Below are positions 37,245 through 49,635 of a stretch of 64,000 nucleotides of DNA, piece after piece (the first letter of the stretch is position 1; every line of letters starts with the position of its first letter). The notes beneath the pieces are model-generated. The model made no database searches. It was not told where the DNA came from and saw nothing but the letters and a program-made list of their open reading frames with translations. Source of the stretch: Taenia hydatigena (lineage: Eukaryota; Platyhelminthes; Cestoda; Cyclophyllidea; Taeniidae). The position numbers and the translations under genes are program-made. The stretch is taken from positions 20,972,967 to 21,036,966 of the forward strand of contig JADWOT020000006.1 in assembly GCA_036345935.2 (NCBI GenBank), in the 5' to 3' direction.

Positions 37245-37435
37245 ACATGAGATATAAAATACTTTTATTCCTATGCGCTCACATGGCATCATATGCAGCG
37301 TTGCATCTTAATTTTGCTTAATCCTTTCGTCTTTTTTAGAAAATCACTCTCCACATGAGTATTCTGCACCTTAAGAATCTTTTTTTAGTTCCACAATGTC
37401 TCCTTTCCATTGCTTGTCTTCAATTTCTCCAGGCG

Positions 37436-37805
37436 CACTCAATGTAAACTATCGCAGTCATAGGCAGCAAAGTATACGGGCTGAGCATTTTGATTGACCT
37501 CTTGACCTCAACATCCTGCAACACACTAGTAGTAAGTGACGCTTTTGATTTTCCGGAGGAGATCGTCACATTAGAGCCTTTAATCTCTGTCAGCAAGCAA
37601 ACCACTTGTTCGGGATTTCGGTCGACTTAGCAGAGTCCTGATGTTAATACAGTTCATTAGATTCATAGTTTGGTAAATGTTTCAGACCCCTAAAGTTGGC
37701 TGCACTGTTAACTTCGACGCCTTGCGGAAACCACGAATGCCACGGCGTAACCCCCTGAATAAATATGGTCATTCTAGTGGCGCCAGATTTTTTTAGTTCC
37801 TCCAT
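37436..37805 (-). pseudogene. Possible broken coding remnant
   Basis: On the minus strand a frame from the ATG at 37805 reads MEELKKSGATRMTIFIQG then VTPWHSWFPQGVEVN, to a stop at 37644. Next, after an acceptor-like GCTTGCTGACAG, another frame reads IKGSNVTISSGKSKASL and then VLQDVEV. An exact 8-bp tandem duplication (GAGGTCAA twice, near 37500) then shifts the frame away from NQNAQPVYFAAYDCDSLH and a stop. The pieces look like an extracellular protein but I cannot name the family. A recent frameshift in a coding exon is the simplest reading. Confidence 0.3.
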
Positions 37806-38760
37806 ATCTGTAAGAAAGACTGAGTAGCTGATGGGTTTTAATGTCTTTTATATGATTCCTAATGCGACATTTTTTATGCCACTTTGAAAAGTTGCCATTA
37901 AACGCGCATTATATACAGTGGCTAATGGGCGGAGAATGGAATGCATTGCAATGTCCAGAACTAAGTTAAAAGCATATGAATCCTTTAAGACAAAAGCAAT
38001 ATTAAAAGATGAAATCCTTAGCAGTATTATGGGAACAACTGCTTGGGATCCGAACATATCGGGACTGTTCCTACAATAATGTATTCTTCTAGAACACACT
38101 GCCAACTTGTATTTGGGTCTAGCGAACCCATCCCCAAAGATTAGTGGCATACTGCGAGGGATTTGAGTTGAGCAGGATGTGTCAAACCATTTTCAAGACA
38201 ATTTAAAAGTGTATTTTTGCAGTCTGGATGCAATATCAAATGGGAGGACGGTTAGCAGGATTGAATACTGGTGGTGGTTGACCAAAAATGACTGCTTAAG
38301 CGACTTTTAAAATTCTGTTTGCCATTCAAGGTGACGAGTGTGGTTGCACAAACCAACTCATTTAGTTCTATGGAAAGGCAAGTAATTGACCAGTTTTCCG
38401 AACCTAAGACATTCCTTAATGGATTTCAAATTGCAGTGATTCTTTTGAACCTCTATCGAATTCTTTGGAATACACTTTATATGAGTACCAATGTAGCCAA
38501 TATTTTTGCATAAATGTGCTTAAAGTTGCGAATTTTTTTGGCACGTCTAAAGTAATTGTGCTATCATAGAGTAGTTATGACATAAAAGTAATGAGATGGC
38601 TTGAGCCATTTGATGTAACTGATTAATTCAACAAGACTTCCAAAATGCAAGTCGCGGGCTCGGTGATGTGGTTTTCTTCCTTGTTCCCTCTACCAATTTA
38701 AATAAATGTCTGCAAAAAAAGAAGCACGGTAAATGCAACCCAAAATTGTTTGCTGTCTTG

Positions 38761-39000
38761 CTAGCCGGATTCGGCTTTCATTTTAGTCACATTCTCAAAT
38801 TGTGTGCTATCAAAAATTGCGGCGCACGGATCGCCCAGAAAAAAACTCGCTACCCTTAATAAAGCCGTTAAGCATTGATAGCAACAAGGAATGGTAGCGT
38901 TGAGGTATTCTTGAAAAATACCTCTGAAGTTGGATTTGTTACGTAACAAATGATCCACACCATTCACATCAATCAGCAAATGCATCCCCAAAACGGACAT
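38761..39000 (-). other. Unassigned open frame
   Basis: A minus-strand frame with MHLLIDVNGVDHLLRNKSNF and FQEYLNATIPCCYQCLTALL. It contains two N-glycosylation sequons and a cysteine cluster. No family was recognised and no splice partners were established. It might belong with the remnant at 37.4-37.8 kb on the same strand. Confidence 0.2.
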
Positions 39001-42000
39001 AAATTAGTGATTTCAGACTAAATTTCTTTTTGAACAATATCAATTTGATAACCTCTGCTTTCGCTGCAAGCGATTTTAGAGGGATTTTCGTAGATCATTT
39101 GATTAATAGGCTGAACCACTGACTGTCTTGTGGAAAGAAACGGTTGTTTCATAAGAGTTGATGCGAACGAACAAACGTGTCCACGCTTATAATAAACAGC
39201 AACGAAAAAAAGATTATGTGAATTCAAAAAGTACGAGATACATCCAATTTTATATTTGTAATTTTGCCACAATGGAACGGATTTTAGCCCCCTTTGTCTT
39301 TCCTCCCAAAATGCAAGCAAATTACTCACAACCTCTTTAAGCCTACTAAGACAGAATTCAAGATTCCAGAGCGTTTTCTTTTATGCTGTTAAAGGGCTGA
39401 TTTTTTTACTACTTGCCTTCCCTTCAACTACTCATCCTGCACTGACTCAAAATTTGTTTCCAAATGGAGACTTAAATTCAGTGTACGCACATCTAGGTTG
39501 ATGAAGTGGGCTGCATAAAGCCAAACAAATAAGTGGAATATTCTTCTTACGTATCTGAAAGTTTTGCTCATATCTTTCTCTGTCCTCCGCCACCCTTAGA
39601 GTGGTGGGCTTTTTCAGCAGAGAAAATGATTTAGAGGCGGTCATTAGAAGAGCAACAAGGACACGATGAACCAATTCTAATTGGGGCAGTTGCACAACAA
39701 CGGCAACTAATGGTCAGAACTTCGGAGCGGTGATTCTCGTTATTTCTGCTGCCCCAGGGACAATGGACAGAATCTGTGCATATGCACCAAGGTTGAAGGC
39801 AACTGAAGCTTACAAGTGCCGCGTCTACAATGCATGCAAGGTCCTTAAGGAATCAAAGCACCTGAAAGGGGAAGACCAGTAAGATGGGAAAACTTCCTGA
39901 TCCTGGCATAGCAAGTAACTTAGAAAACGTTCTACTATAAATATTTAAGTAGCCATTCCGATGACTCTTTATTTAACAAATGACTTTTTCTCTTGAACCG
40001 GACAGCTGTCACTCAATTTTTTTATTACCCTCCAACAACAACCGGAAAGGATTGCTGCAATTTACCATGGATTTCTCACTAAACTTTTTCATGAGCTAAT
40101 TTTTATCGCATAAATTTTGCTATTAAATACAGGAATTTTCAGTCCCTAAATAGCGAAAATCATTTTTGTGTCCCATCGGACAGAATGATGTCTTCCCTTA
40201 GGATGTAGGCTTTATCACAGACGGTGAGTTTTGCAGTGTTACAATCCACACCTATCTATTTGCATTTTGTATCTCCACGCCTGTCCAGATGGAACCAACA
40301 CCATGGTTATTTAAACGGGGCATAAATTCAACTCGAAACTGGGAGAAAAATTTGTCTTTACCTAAAATTCATTATAAGTAGTCGCGTTAATTTATTTGTG
40401 GTGGAGTCCGACTAATGCGGGATTTTTCAGCAAATTTCAATTTTCAGAATCAGAGGTATTATGCCACTGACATTACTGCTTCTCTCTCCAAAGTATTTCA
40501 TTAATAAAATTTTCTTTTTAATAGCACCGTAATTCATTCAAAAGTTCTTGATCCAAACAAAAAACCTAACTAAATTAAGGTGTGACCAGGTTTCGCATCA
40601 GTTAAGTGAGCTTTCTGGGCTTTTTTGGCAGCCCCAGACTCTTCTCTATGTTTAGCACGAAAATTTGTCAATTCACAAACTTAAAAGGCATACAATCATT
40701 TACACTGATATCAGTATACGTGTGCTCAATTTGTCAAATTTAAAATACACGCACTAATTTTCACCCATATATGTGCTCATCTGGACAAGCTCAAAATGCG
40801 TGCGATCTGCCGTACCTGCCTCTAGACATGGACAAGTTCGTTGGTTTGCTACTGTGTGATAGACATAATGTTAAGGTCGTAACTAGCCCATCAAAGTGTC
40901 AGCTGATTGGAAAAATAAATGAAAGTGTTGGCTGTTCTGACTGAGCTTTGGAGTAAGATGATCGGTAGACATGCAAAAACGACATTCAAATGATCTTTAT
41001 TGCATCAGTCAGGTTTGAAAATGCTTACAAGGGTCAACCGGAAGACGATTTTGGTGATACTAGATAAGCACGGGGTAGTGAGCAGACGTCTGGCGTTTTA
41101 TAGTGCCACAAATCTTGTCAGGAATCTAAATCTAAGGGTTTATGCGACATCCACAATTATCTCTATCCTGACACCATGTAAGGTAACTTTAAGGCTCCTT
41201 TATCTCATTTCCTTAGGTAGAAAATGCCATTGATTTCCTTATTTGACAAAAAATAGCCTGTTGCAGCAAAATACAACGTTTGAAGTTAATGATACCAGGA
41301 AGTTTGTTCCTTTATGACTGCCATGATCTCGATCAAACTCAGCATAGAGAGTTGACTTTCTCTGGCCGATACTCACCGCGCCATCTTAATTGCATCTTAG
41401 CACAGAAATTAAACCCGTCAATCATTATAGACAATCTCCAAATATGATGCAATGGCACATTTGCACTGCATGCACGCATTACCACATTTTATCCATTTTT
41501 TGACCTCTCAAAACTTCCCTGTATGGCATAGAAAGGATGAGTCGGATATTACAAGCCAAAAATAAAAACGGGTCATCAAAGCTTGATGTGAGACCCACAA
41601 GGATTAGACTAGATTGGAGAGGTAGATAGATGTAGAGACGTGGAGCGCAGTAGAAAGGAATAAAGTTGTAGCATAAAAAGGTGAGGCAGAGAAATCTCAT
41701 ATTTTGGCACATCTGCCAGTCAGTTCTACACGCTTAAGGGCAGTTAAGGGACAAAAAAGAACGCATGCAAGTGTGGAAGCATGCTTCATCCCATTCTTCC
41801 GTGTCAACCGTCAGAGTTTAAGCGGACAGTTGGTGGTTGTTTTAATTGTCATATAGTGAGAAATGCCTAAACCTCAAACGACTGTTTGAAGGGAAGGGAA
41901 AGCGACAAATGGTTACACATAGCCTTGTATCATGCACCCAATTTTACCTTATTAGGAACAAAATGGTTAGTAGTGAAAGCACCTGCGAAAAGACCTTCCT

Positions 42001-42086
42001 TTGGCTGCATAGATAGAAAGGCATTAGGTATTGCTAAGACCACTGTCGATTTATTATGCCTATGCAGGCACTTTCATGAGAAGCTA

Positions 42087-42363
42087 GTGAGCCCATCGAT
42101 ATGCCCGCGCATCAAAGAAAGCGTTCGATGGCAAAAATGCAATGCTAAAATATTTAGAAGAAACCTTGTTTGTTGCAAGTGCCAGACTAATCAAAGATTT
42201 AATTGATGAGTTGGAACTTTTGCTTGAGGTCACCTTTGATGGTCCTAATGCCAGTAGGAGGTCATTCAACTGTACGAAGGTCAAAAGTCTCACAGTGCTG
42301 TTGAATGTTTTACGATTCGGTGGGATGGCCAAGGAGACAAAGGTGCACATAAGCAGCAAATGA
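42087..42363 (+). other. Unassigned open frame
   Basis: A frame rich in D, E, K and L (YLEETLFVASARLIKDLIDE, then VLLNVLRFGGMAKETKVHIS) ending at a stop at 42361-42363. Helix-like and protein-like in composition. The opposite strand is also open over the same stretch, which lowers confidence. No family was recognised. Confidence 0.2.
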
Positions 42364-45076
42364 CCTATCGATGATGGCTTTAAAAAGCTAGACGATAGCC
42401 TCATTACCGGAATAACCTAAGACGAATCGGATATTTACCTTCTCAAAAGGATACAGGTAGTTGATGCTAAAGTCCTCTGCGTTTTCAGTGATGCATCATA
42501 TGCCCAATTGATTACTTATAGGTCTTAATAAAAAGACTACTAATTGACAATTGGAAGGGTGCTTGAAGGGTCACGTTATTACTTAACGATTCTCCACACC
42601 TGACGCCAACGTTTCCTTCTTTGTAGGTTTCGACGAAATGTGGGATGCCATCCCATCCTCCTGCGAAGAATGCGATCACACCGCTAATAGACAAGTCTCT
42701 TTCCTATACGTGATTAAGAATTTTAGCACTCCATCTCCCAAAGGATAGCCAACAGATAATTACCTTGTACATTCATGACGAAGTATGAATAGAGCATGAT
42801 AATTAGTAAGTATGCTTTGTGTGGAGACATTGAGTATGCAGATATCAGTCTTTATCTCTAACATTCTATAAGAAATTAGCACAGCAAAGTTTTTGATTCA
42901 GTCACTCGCAGCCACTTATTTTGTGCTCTTCATTAGGACATAATACATCCAAACCCCATTTAGAATGTCAACCAAATTCGCAGATAGGAGGTTTCAGATT
43001 ATCAACAAAATGCATTGCATTAACAACCTCATTAATCGGGCCAATATCGTTTCTTCATTGAATTAGAAGTAAACAACCTATACCATCTCTTCAAAAATAG
43101 AGAGAATCTCAGAGTTCCTCCCTTATAGGACTGGCAACATTCATGGACAGTAAAATTTCATAGTCGGTGCAAGGAACGCACAGAGCCCACATCAAGAAAT
43201 GAAAAATGGTTAAATGTTTACTTAAATTTTATGAGTAGTTTGTCATCGCTGGACTAAATCAGTAATACTTGAATTTGGGCCGTCAGTATAGTGGTCTGCA
43301 AAAACCAACACATGGAGACACGTGCAATTGATTTATGCGATTATGATCGTTTTTAATGCCGGCAGCACTAACCGTTAGTAAGTCTCGACCCGTCCTTCAA
43401 ATAAAATTTGTAATGTTCTTCCGGCATGATTTCTAGGTTCGGCATTCAGAGCTATGCAAAGGGAACATAAACCTAACCGCTTGCTATTATGTTTTCCCTA
43501 AGCATCAGAGCCTTTGAGTAGACTGTAGATACCAAGCATAATTTTTTCCTACTGCTGGATACTACTTGAAATCGCAAAGGTTCCTGAATGAGGAACGAAT
43601 ACAGAAGAGCCTTAGATCAGCATAAAATGTCGACTTACTAAACCTCTTTATGGCATATCTAGCTCCGAAATTCTTTGTCGAAGCTTGCTTGAATATCAGT
43701 TAGGCCCTCTCATCTCAAGGACATGAGGATCCAGGGTCAATTATCTGACAGGCCGCAGACAAATCGTCAGAGTACATGCAACAAACTTCAGACATCAAAT
43801 ATTGTCACCAGAAGTTAAATCCATTAATTTTGGTTCGCATTTTTAAGCAAAAATAGACACTCTGCTGATTGCTTGCAAGGGGATTCCTAATCACCCGCTC
43901 CGCTCTTAAAAAGTGTGCACCATATCATCCGTTGAAGACTCAGCCTGAGTTTCGTGGATGTGTTGGATTTGAGACGCTCAATAGCGCAATGGATTTTTGG
44001 GGGATCAGAAGCTTACGCATAAGCCTACCTTGTAACAACTCAGAGAATTTTACGATAAAGTTCTTTTTTATGAAAAAGTGTGACCAATCAACCACTCTAA
44101 GGGAATACATCGCATGGCTTCATACCTCTGCCGCAAAAATTTGTGCGCATATCAGAATGGAAGAATACTGTCTCATTGCATCATTTCTGTTTACAAGGTA
44201 GAATAACAATATTGGCAAAGTCTGTATGAAAATAAATTAAGTTCTCCTAAATTCTAGAGATGAGAAATTTGCTAAAAGTTGGTTTAACAGCCTAGTTCTC
44301 TACAGGAAAAAACCATAAGGTACTCTGCGCATTCGCTGCAAAGTTTATTTTGTAAGAACAAAAACACGAAAAATTATAAGGTTATCGCATGCCTTCTAGC
44401 GTTTGTGTTAACATGACCCATATTGTGCCAACATGCTATGCTACAGATGCACCTGCCCCGGTTAAATTTTACACAGATTTGTAAGCCGGTAATGGCCGAA
44501 TATTTGGTTGCTTGGCTCTTTTGAATCGCATTTGTCGGATAAGGTCGCTAATGTGTGATCCATACAAATCCGGGGTCGCAGCAACATCAGAGAGTGTATT
44601 TGCAGGTGGTTACAAAAAAGATAAAAGAGTTGACTGTTTTGCTTAATTATTTAAATGAGTCTGTCAAAAATATGAGGAATTCGGGCACTTAGTTGTTTTA
44701 TAGCACTAGAAAGTAGGTACGAACCCCAGCCTACACCCGGCAGTCTGCCTTGGAGTGGTTCTCTCGTGATGACAGGTCCCTTGATATATTAGAGCTATTC
44801 AAGTTATAGCTACACGATGAAATAATTGTGCCGACGCCCAGAAGGGTTGGCATGGTCCACAAACAATTCTGTCCTTTGGAAGTACAAAGGCGGAGAGCCT
44901 TTAGCGCCCGCAAAACGAAAAAGAAGCGTTAAACGAATAACTCAAGCTTTGCATGAGTTGCGACAAAATGCATTGGGTAACAAATTCGTGCTGTTTGCAG
45001 GTTTTACTCTTAAAAGTCTCCTCTTAGAGGCGTTTTTGATGATAAAAAGGGATTTACAAAGCATACCTTAGGCTAA

Positions 45077-45319
45077 TTAACTTCTGGATAGTAAAGACTT
45101 ATTCTTCAGTTGTATTCGGATAAACGGTTCCGTTTTTGTCGGTGTGCGATCACTAGAGCTTAGCTTGAAAAGCAAATTAATGCAATCATCGTGAAACCAT
45201 TCATTTGGTTTGGCTGATGAATGAAGTCCTTTTCCGGTTGTCTGGGTTCGATATTCTACTCTAACTTGCTCATTCGTTAAAAATATGAGAACCATCAAGA
45301 CTGCAATCGACGCTGACAC
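45077..45319 (-). other. Unassigned open frame with signal-peptide-like start
   Basis: A minus-strand frame beginning MSASIAVLMVLIFLTNEQVR, a plausible secretory signal, then NEWFHDDCINLLFKLSSSD and FIRIQLKNKSLL. No family was recognised. If real it is a first exon of a secreted or membrane protein whose other exons I could not identify. Confidence 0.22.
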
Positions 45320-47343
45320 AATTGAATCTCCACATGGCTCGGCTGCACTTTGCGCACGTACAACTTTATCCGTGACGGACGAAGTGGCGTTTCTGCTTCA
45401 TAGCGCACCTAGTCTGTGTGTGTTTTAATCTAGCCTACAGACCTTCTCCACCTTCCATCTTTGTCTCAGTCTACTTCCGTCCCCAGTAGTCAGCCAATTA
45501 CCATATCCCCAAAAGACTTATAAAGACACAAAATCTCAGACCTTCTGAGTACATCAATGCATTCTGCTACTTAAGTAATGTGATGGATGAAGGGACTTAA
45601 ATGCCACGTCATATATACTGACGGGCTTTAATGCCTCGAAGGAGAGGGTTATGGGTGCGCCACCACTCCATCAAACACAGCAAGGCTAGGAACTAGAAGT
45701 TCATCAGCTGCGTTACGCCTTTATCAATAAAGTCTAGTGTCAAAGTAGCGCAAGCCACGTACTGACTTTTCCCTTATCATCCGGTCTTTTGACGGGATGT
45801 GCCATTCTGGTTCGAAGGCTGAAGACTGGCTGCTAAGTGTTGGGGATGGAGAATCCCTCACCAAATGCAGTACACTTCATGTCACTAACGTCTGTTTGAT
45901 CATTAATCATACCCAGATGCTAAAAATCACCTTCATTTGGAATATCTCTAAATAGGCTTTTCGTTCACAAGTTTTAAACGTCTCACACCACCACAGCTTA
46001 TGGCTAGGTACTAAGCCAACTTCTTCACCCTGTGGTGATCCACTTTACATGCAGATAAAAAGAACATTTTCAGGAGGTGGAAGACAGAAGCATTTATTTG
46101 GACTAAAGTAATTTAATTTTCATGGAGACAAAACTTCTAGATGGTATAACTGTTCGTGAGGCTTCTTGATAAGCTTTGCAACAATGACTTGCTAAAAGTT
46201 GGTCCGAATATGAGCAGAAGCCAGTCGATCAAATGATTCTACCTCTTATGCCAAAGGTGGTCAGCTTACACCATCCCTCGTTTGATATATCAACAATTGT
46301 GAGGGTAAATAAGAAGACACACAGTCATTCCCATTTAAGCCAGCTATACCACGCCATATAGGATGCCTTTATCTGCCGATCTTTTGATTCGATGTCCTTC
46401 TTTTTCTCATAACGAGAAAAGACCTCGTTAAATGTCCCGACAAACCAAATCTGAATACCCGATTCTGTAAGTGACAAAAAGGAACCATCCCTGCACGCAC
46501 TTAAAGAGGACTTTTTCTTAATCACTCCTGAAAGTTGATACGCTCCCAAACAGCGATTTATCAACTATGAAAAAGCACATGACAAAAGAGTCGAAAGAGG
46601 TCGTGGAATCTGTTAACTATGTCCGTGTTACATATCAGCCACTAAATAGGCTTAAATTGTATTTTGTGCTGCATAACGTCAGAGAGAATGTACATTACCC
46701 ATCACATGCTACTATTAACCAACTATTCACAGTTTCTCCTCCCGTTTGTCCACTCATCCACCGATGCTGCTGAGTGCACCTGGACGGCGTGCCAAAAAGC
46801 AAGTGTGCATATCCAACTAATTTTACGAAAGTCCTAATCACTTGATATGTAAGATTCGCACTTTAGATCAGGAGTTGATGCGATGATAGAGAGGAATGCT
46901 GCCTCACCTCATCCTAGAAGATGCATTGCCCCTTTCTTGATTTTAAACAGATTTAGTAGTCATGGGAAGTAGACCAGAAGGCAAAGTGACATGTAAATGG
47001 ACAGAGCCAGATGTAGTCATACCATTTGTAGTCTTATGCAAACGACATCGGTGTCGGGGTGGAAGCCGGCTAAATTAATTAATGAATTCAAAGAAAAGTA
47101 CTTTTTTTTCCACTCATTCTTTAGAACAGCAGAGGTAAAAACTGTGATTATCAGCATTCGACAGCACTCTTGCCTTTTATTGGTTTAATATTCGCTTTGT
47201 GATGCCTTGCTTCCATCCATCAGATTACTTCCATGCCAACCCGCCGGCATAATGCCACCGCGATCTCGATCTCCTTTTGCATATGTTTTTACCCGCATAT
47301 CATCACAAATGTGTACATGAGGCGTAGCAGCTACGGCTCCAGT

Positions 47344-47712
47344 TTAATTTCTAACGCGATTTTGCAAAATGATACTTAATAAAACAAGCCTAAAAAAGCA
47401 AATTAAACAAAGTAAATAAATCAAAATTGGAAGTATACTGGGTGGTGCGTATCTGCATCCATCCTTTATTCTAGGAGACAGATGTAGAATAGCAGACCGC
47501 TTTTTGTATTGGGGAGCAGACTCAACAAGAGCGTATGCAGTGGGATCATTGACCGAGGAACCCATCGCAACAGCAAGGTCCGTGCCCACGAATAATTTTG
47601 GAGGGACGACTACCGTTGTTTCTCCACCCAAGGAATAGTGAGTACAGTCCGTGCCAATCATGTGCACCAATGATACCAGCAAATGCGTAGCCTGCAAGTG
47701 CAACCTCACCAA
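47344..47712 (-). other. Unassigned open frame, 122 aa
   Basis: A minus-strand frame containing GGETTVVVPPKLFVGTDLAV and NDPTAYALVESAPQYKKRSA, then a hydrophobic C-terminal run. The first 80 residues look protein-like. No family was recognised, and chance cannot be excluded. Confidence 0.22.
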
Positions 47713-49635
47713 TTCATATTATTCATTGATATTACTGTTCTCAAATTGTGTGAACAAACTTATTTTACCTGCCTGATCGTACAGGAGGTTTTCTATCCTT
47801 AAAAAATTTCTCTCAATAAAATGGTGAGTGTCACAGGACTGATATTCACGCTGTCCCATTATTATCACGAAGCCCTACGTCTACCCACTAAAAATAAACG
47901 GCAGAACCGTTTGAGAGAGGCAGTTTTTGTTTGGTAAAGCTGAAAAAATCTTTTGGTGGTGCGTCCTAATACATTTCCACGATTTAGAACGATTCGAAAA
48001 ATTGCTATCTCTCTACTTTGTCAAAGCACTGTTTGAATTTAGTGTGGTATTACAACACTTCCACAGTGGTCCTGGTGGGAAACGAGTCGATTTTAAATGT
48101 TCCTCATGTGATTGTCCTGCGTCAAGGAAAGGTGTATTGTGGAAGGAGGCTACAGTGACTGATGCACGCATTTTAGAGCATTCTTCCATCTGACTTCACA
48201 TTTTCGACTACCATGCCTTCTAGTAGTACCTAGTGGATAAAGTTGGATTTTAACGAATGAAGAGTTCTGTCCAAAGTACGCCACATACTCATAAAGATCC
48301 TCAGGTCTGCGAGTTACGGTAGTAGTGCCTGGATCAGTTCAAACCAGCAAATGGCCTTACGCTGAAACTTGACAGCTACTGCCCATCGTAAGTCATACTC
48401 CGAGTGAAAGAATTTGGATCTGAATGGTAGTATTCTGTTAATAGAGGCACAGGTAAAATCATTCACCATTACCTATACACATGGTACTGAGGTCTTCTGG
48501 GACACATAGCATCCGCCATTTCAACCAGTCGATTTTGAAATTATCCACTTTGTTGATTGTGCTGCACTAGAGGTGGTTAAAACATTCTAGGACGTCGGTT
48601 CCTCTTTCGACCGTCACAGAATGACCATTGCTGAAAAGACACAACTTAAACTCCATCCCACCTTTACAACACATGCGCTACTTCCGCAGCGTAAATTGTG
48701 CTCAAAGATAATCACCAATCTTAAACCCTTCTCTTTTTAACTTTATAGCCCCTTTCTCTAAGTATTACGAACTCAAAGGGTGCCTGGACAGTTGAATGCG
48801 CGAGAGAACTCAAATTGTAGAGCTCTGTGAGCGCAAATGCTGGGCGATTCCTCTACACTTGAGCAAAACCACTTAAAGGTATTTTTAGGATAAAACGATG
48901 AACTCGGTTGGGATCAGGACTTGACACATCCCACATGACATCATTCAAAGCTGCAAAATTTACTTCTTCAATTTTCACATGACAAGCTTTGGCATAGTGG
49001 GGTGAGTTTTACCAGTCGATTCGATTACACCCTTCGTTTTACTTAAGAAGTATACACCAGTGGTTCAGACGAAGGAAAATGGCTATCAGCCCATAATCTT
49101 TCTCATTAGTAAAATGCATCCACCCTCACTTTATGCATTAAAATCGACCCTCTCCCACCAACTGAAATGAATTGCAAGACACAGGAAGAACTCATTGCGC
49201 CACCACATGTCATATTCGAAAGGTATAAATCAAGTTGAGGGATCATTAGACGAAAGCGAAAGCTACAGAGTCATCAAATCAAGCGCTAAGACAGGGTGTC
49301 ATATTGAAAGAGTGAATCGGCATTGTGAGAATTTAAACTGTTTCCAGTCTCCTGATTAATGAGCAGATTGTCGTACTTGAGAACTTGAAGCAGAGATTTG
49401 GTGGGTGAGATCATCATTCTACAACTCCCCTTTAGGCAGTTGTATGCACTAAATATGGGACGATGGCAGGATTCGATGTAAACTACTTTTACAAAAGGAC
49501 AAGTGAAGTTACTCCATGTCGGTAAGAAAAATTGTCGTCGCCTGCTACCAAGATTATTTGGCACAATCGGAGAAGGGCGCTAAATTGAAGCGAATGTAGA
49601 GCACCTATGTTAACTGGAACAAGTTGAGTGTTGTG

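Larger units (their letters stand above)
33787..49635. other. Long AT-rich stretch with few features
   Basis: Sixteen kilobases without a gene I can support. Short frames on both strands lack family resemblance. The only things worth naming are the LTR fragment at 37158-37244, a broken coding remnant at 37436-37805 and the unassigned frames at 38761-39000, 42087-42363, 45077-45319 and 47344-47712, each listed separately. Exons of a large minus-strand gene could be hidden here. Confidence 0.5.
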
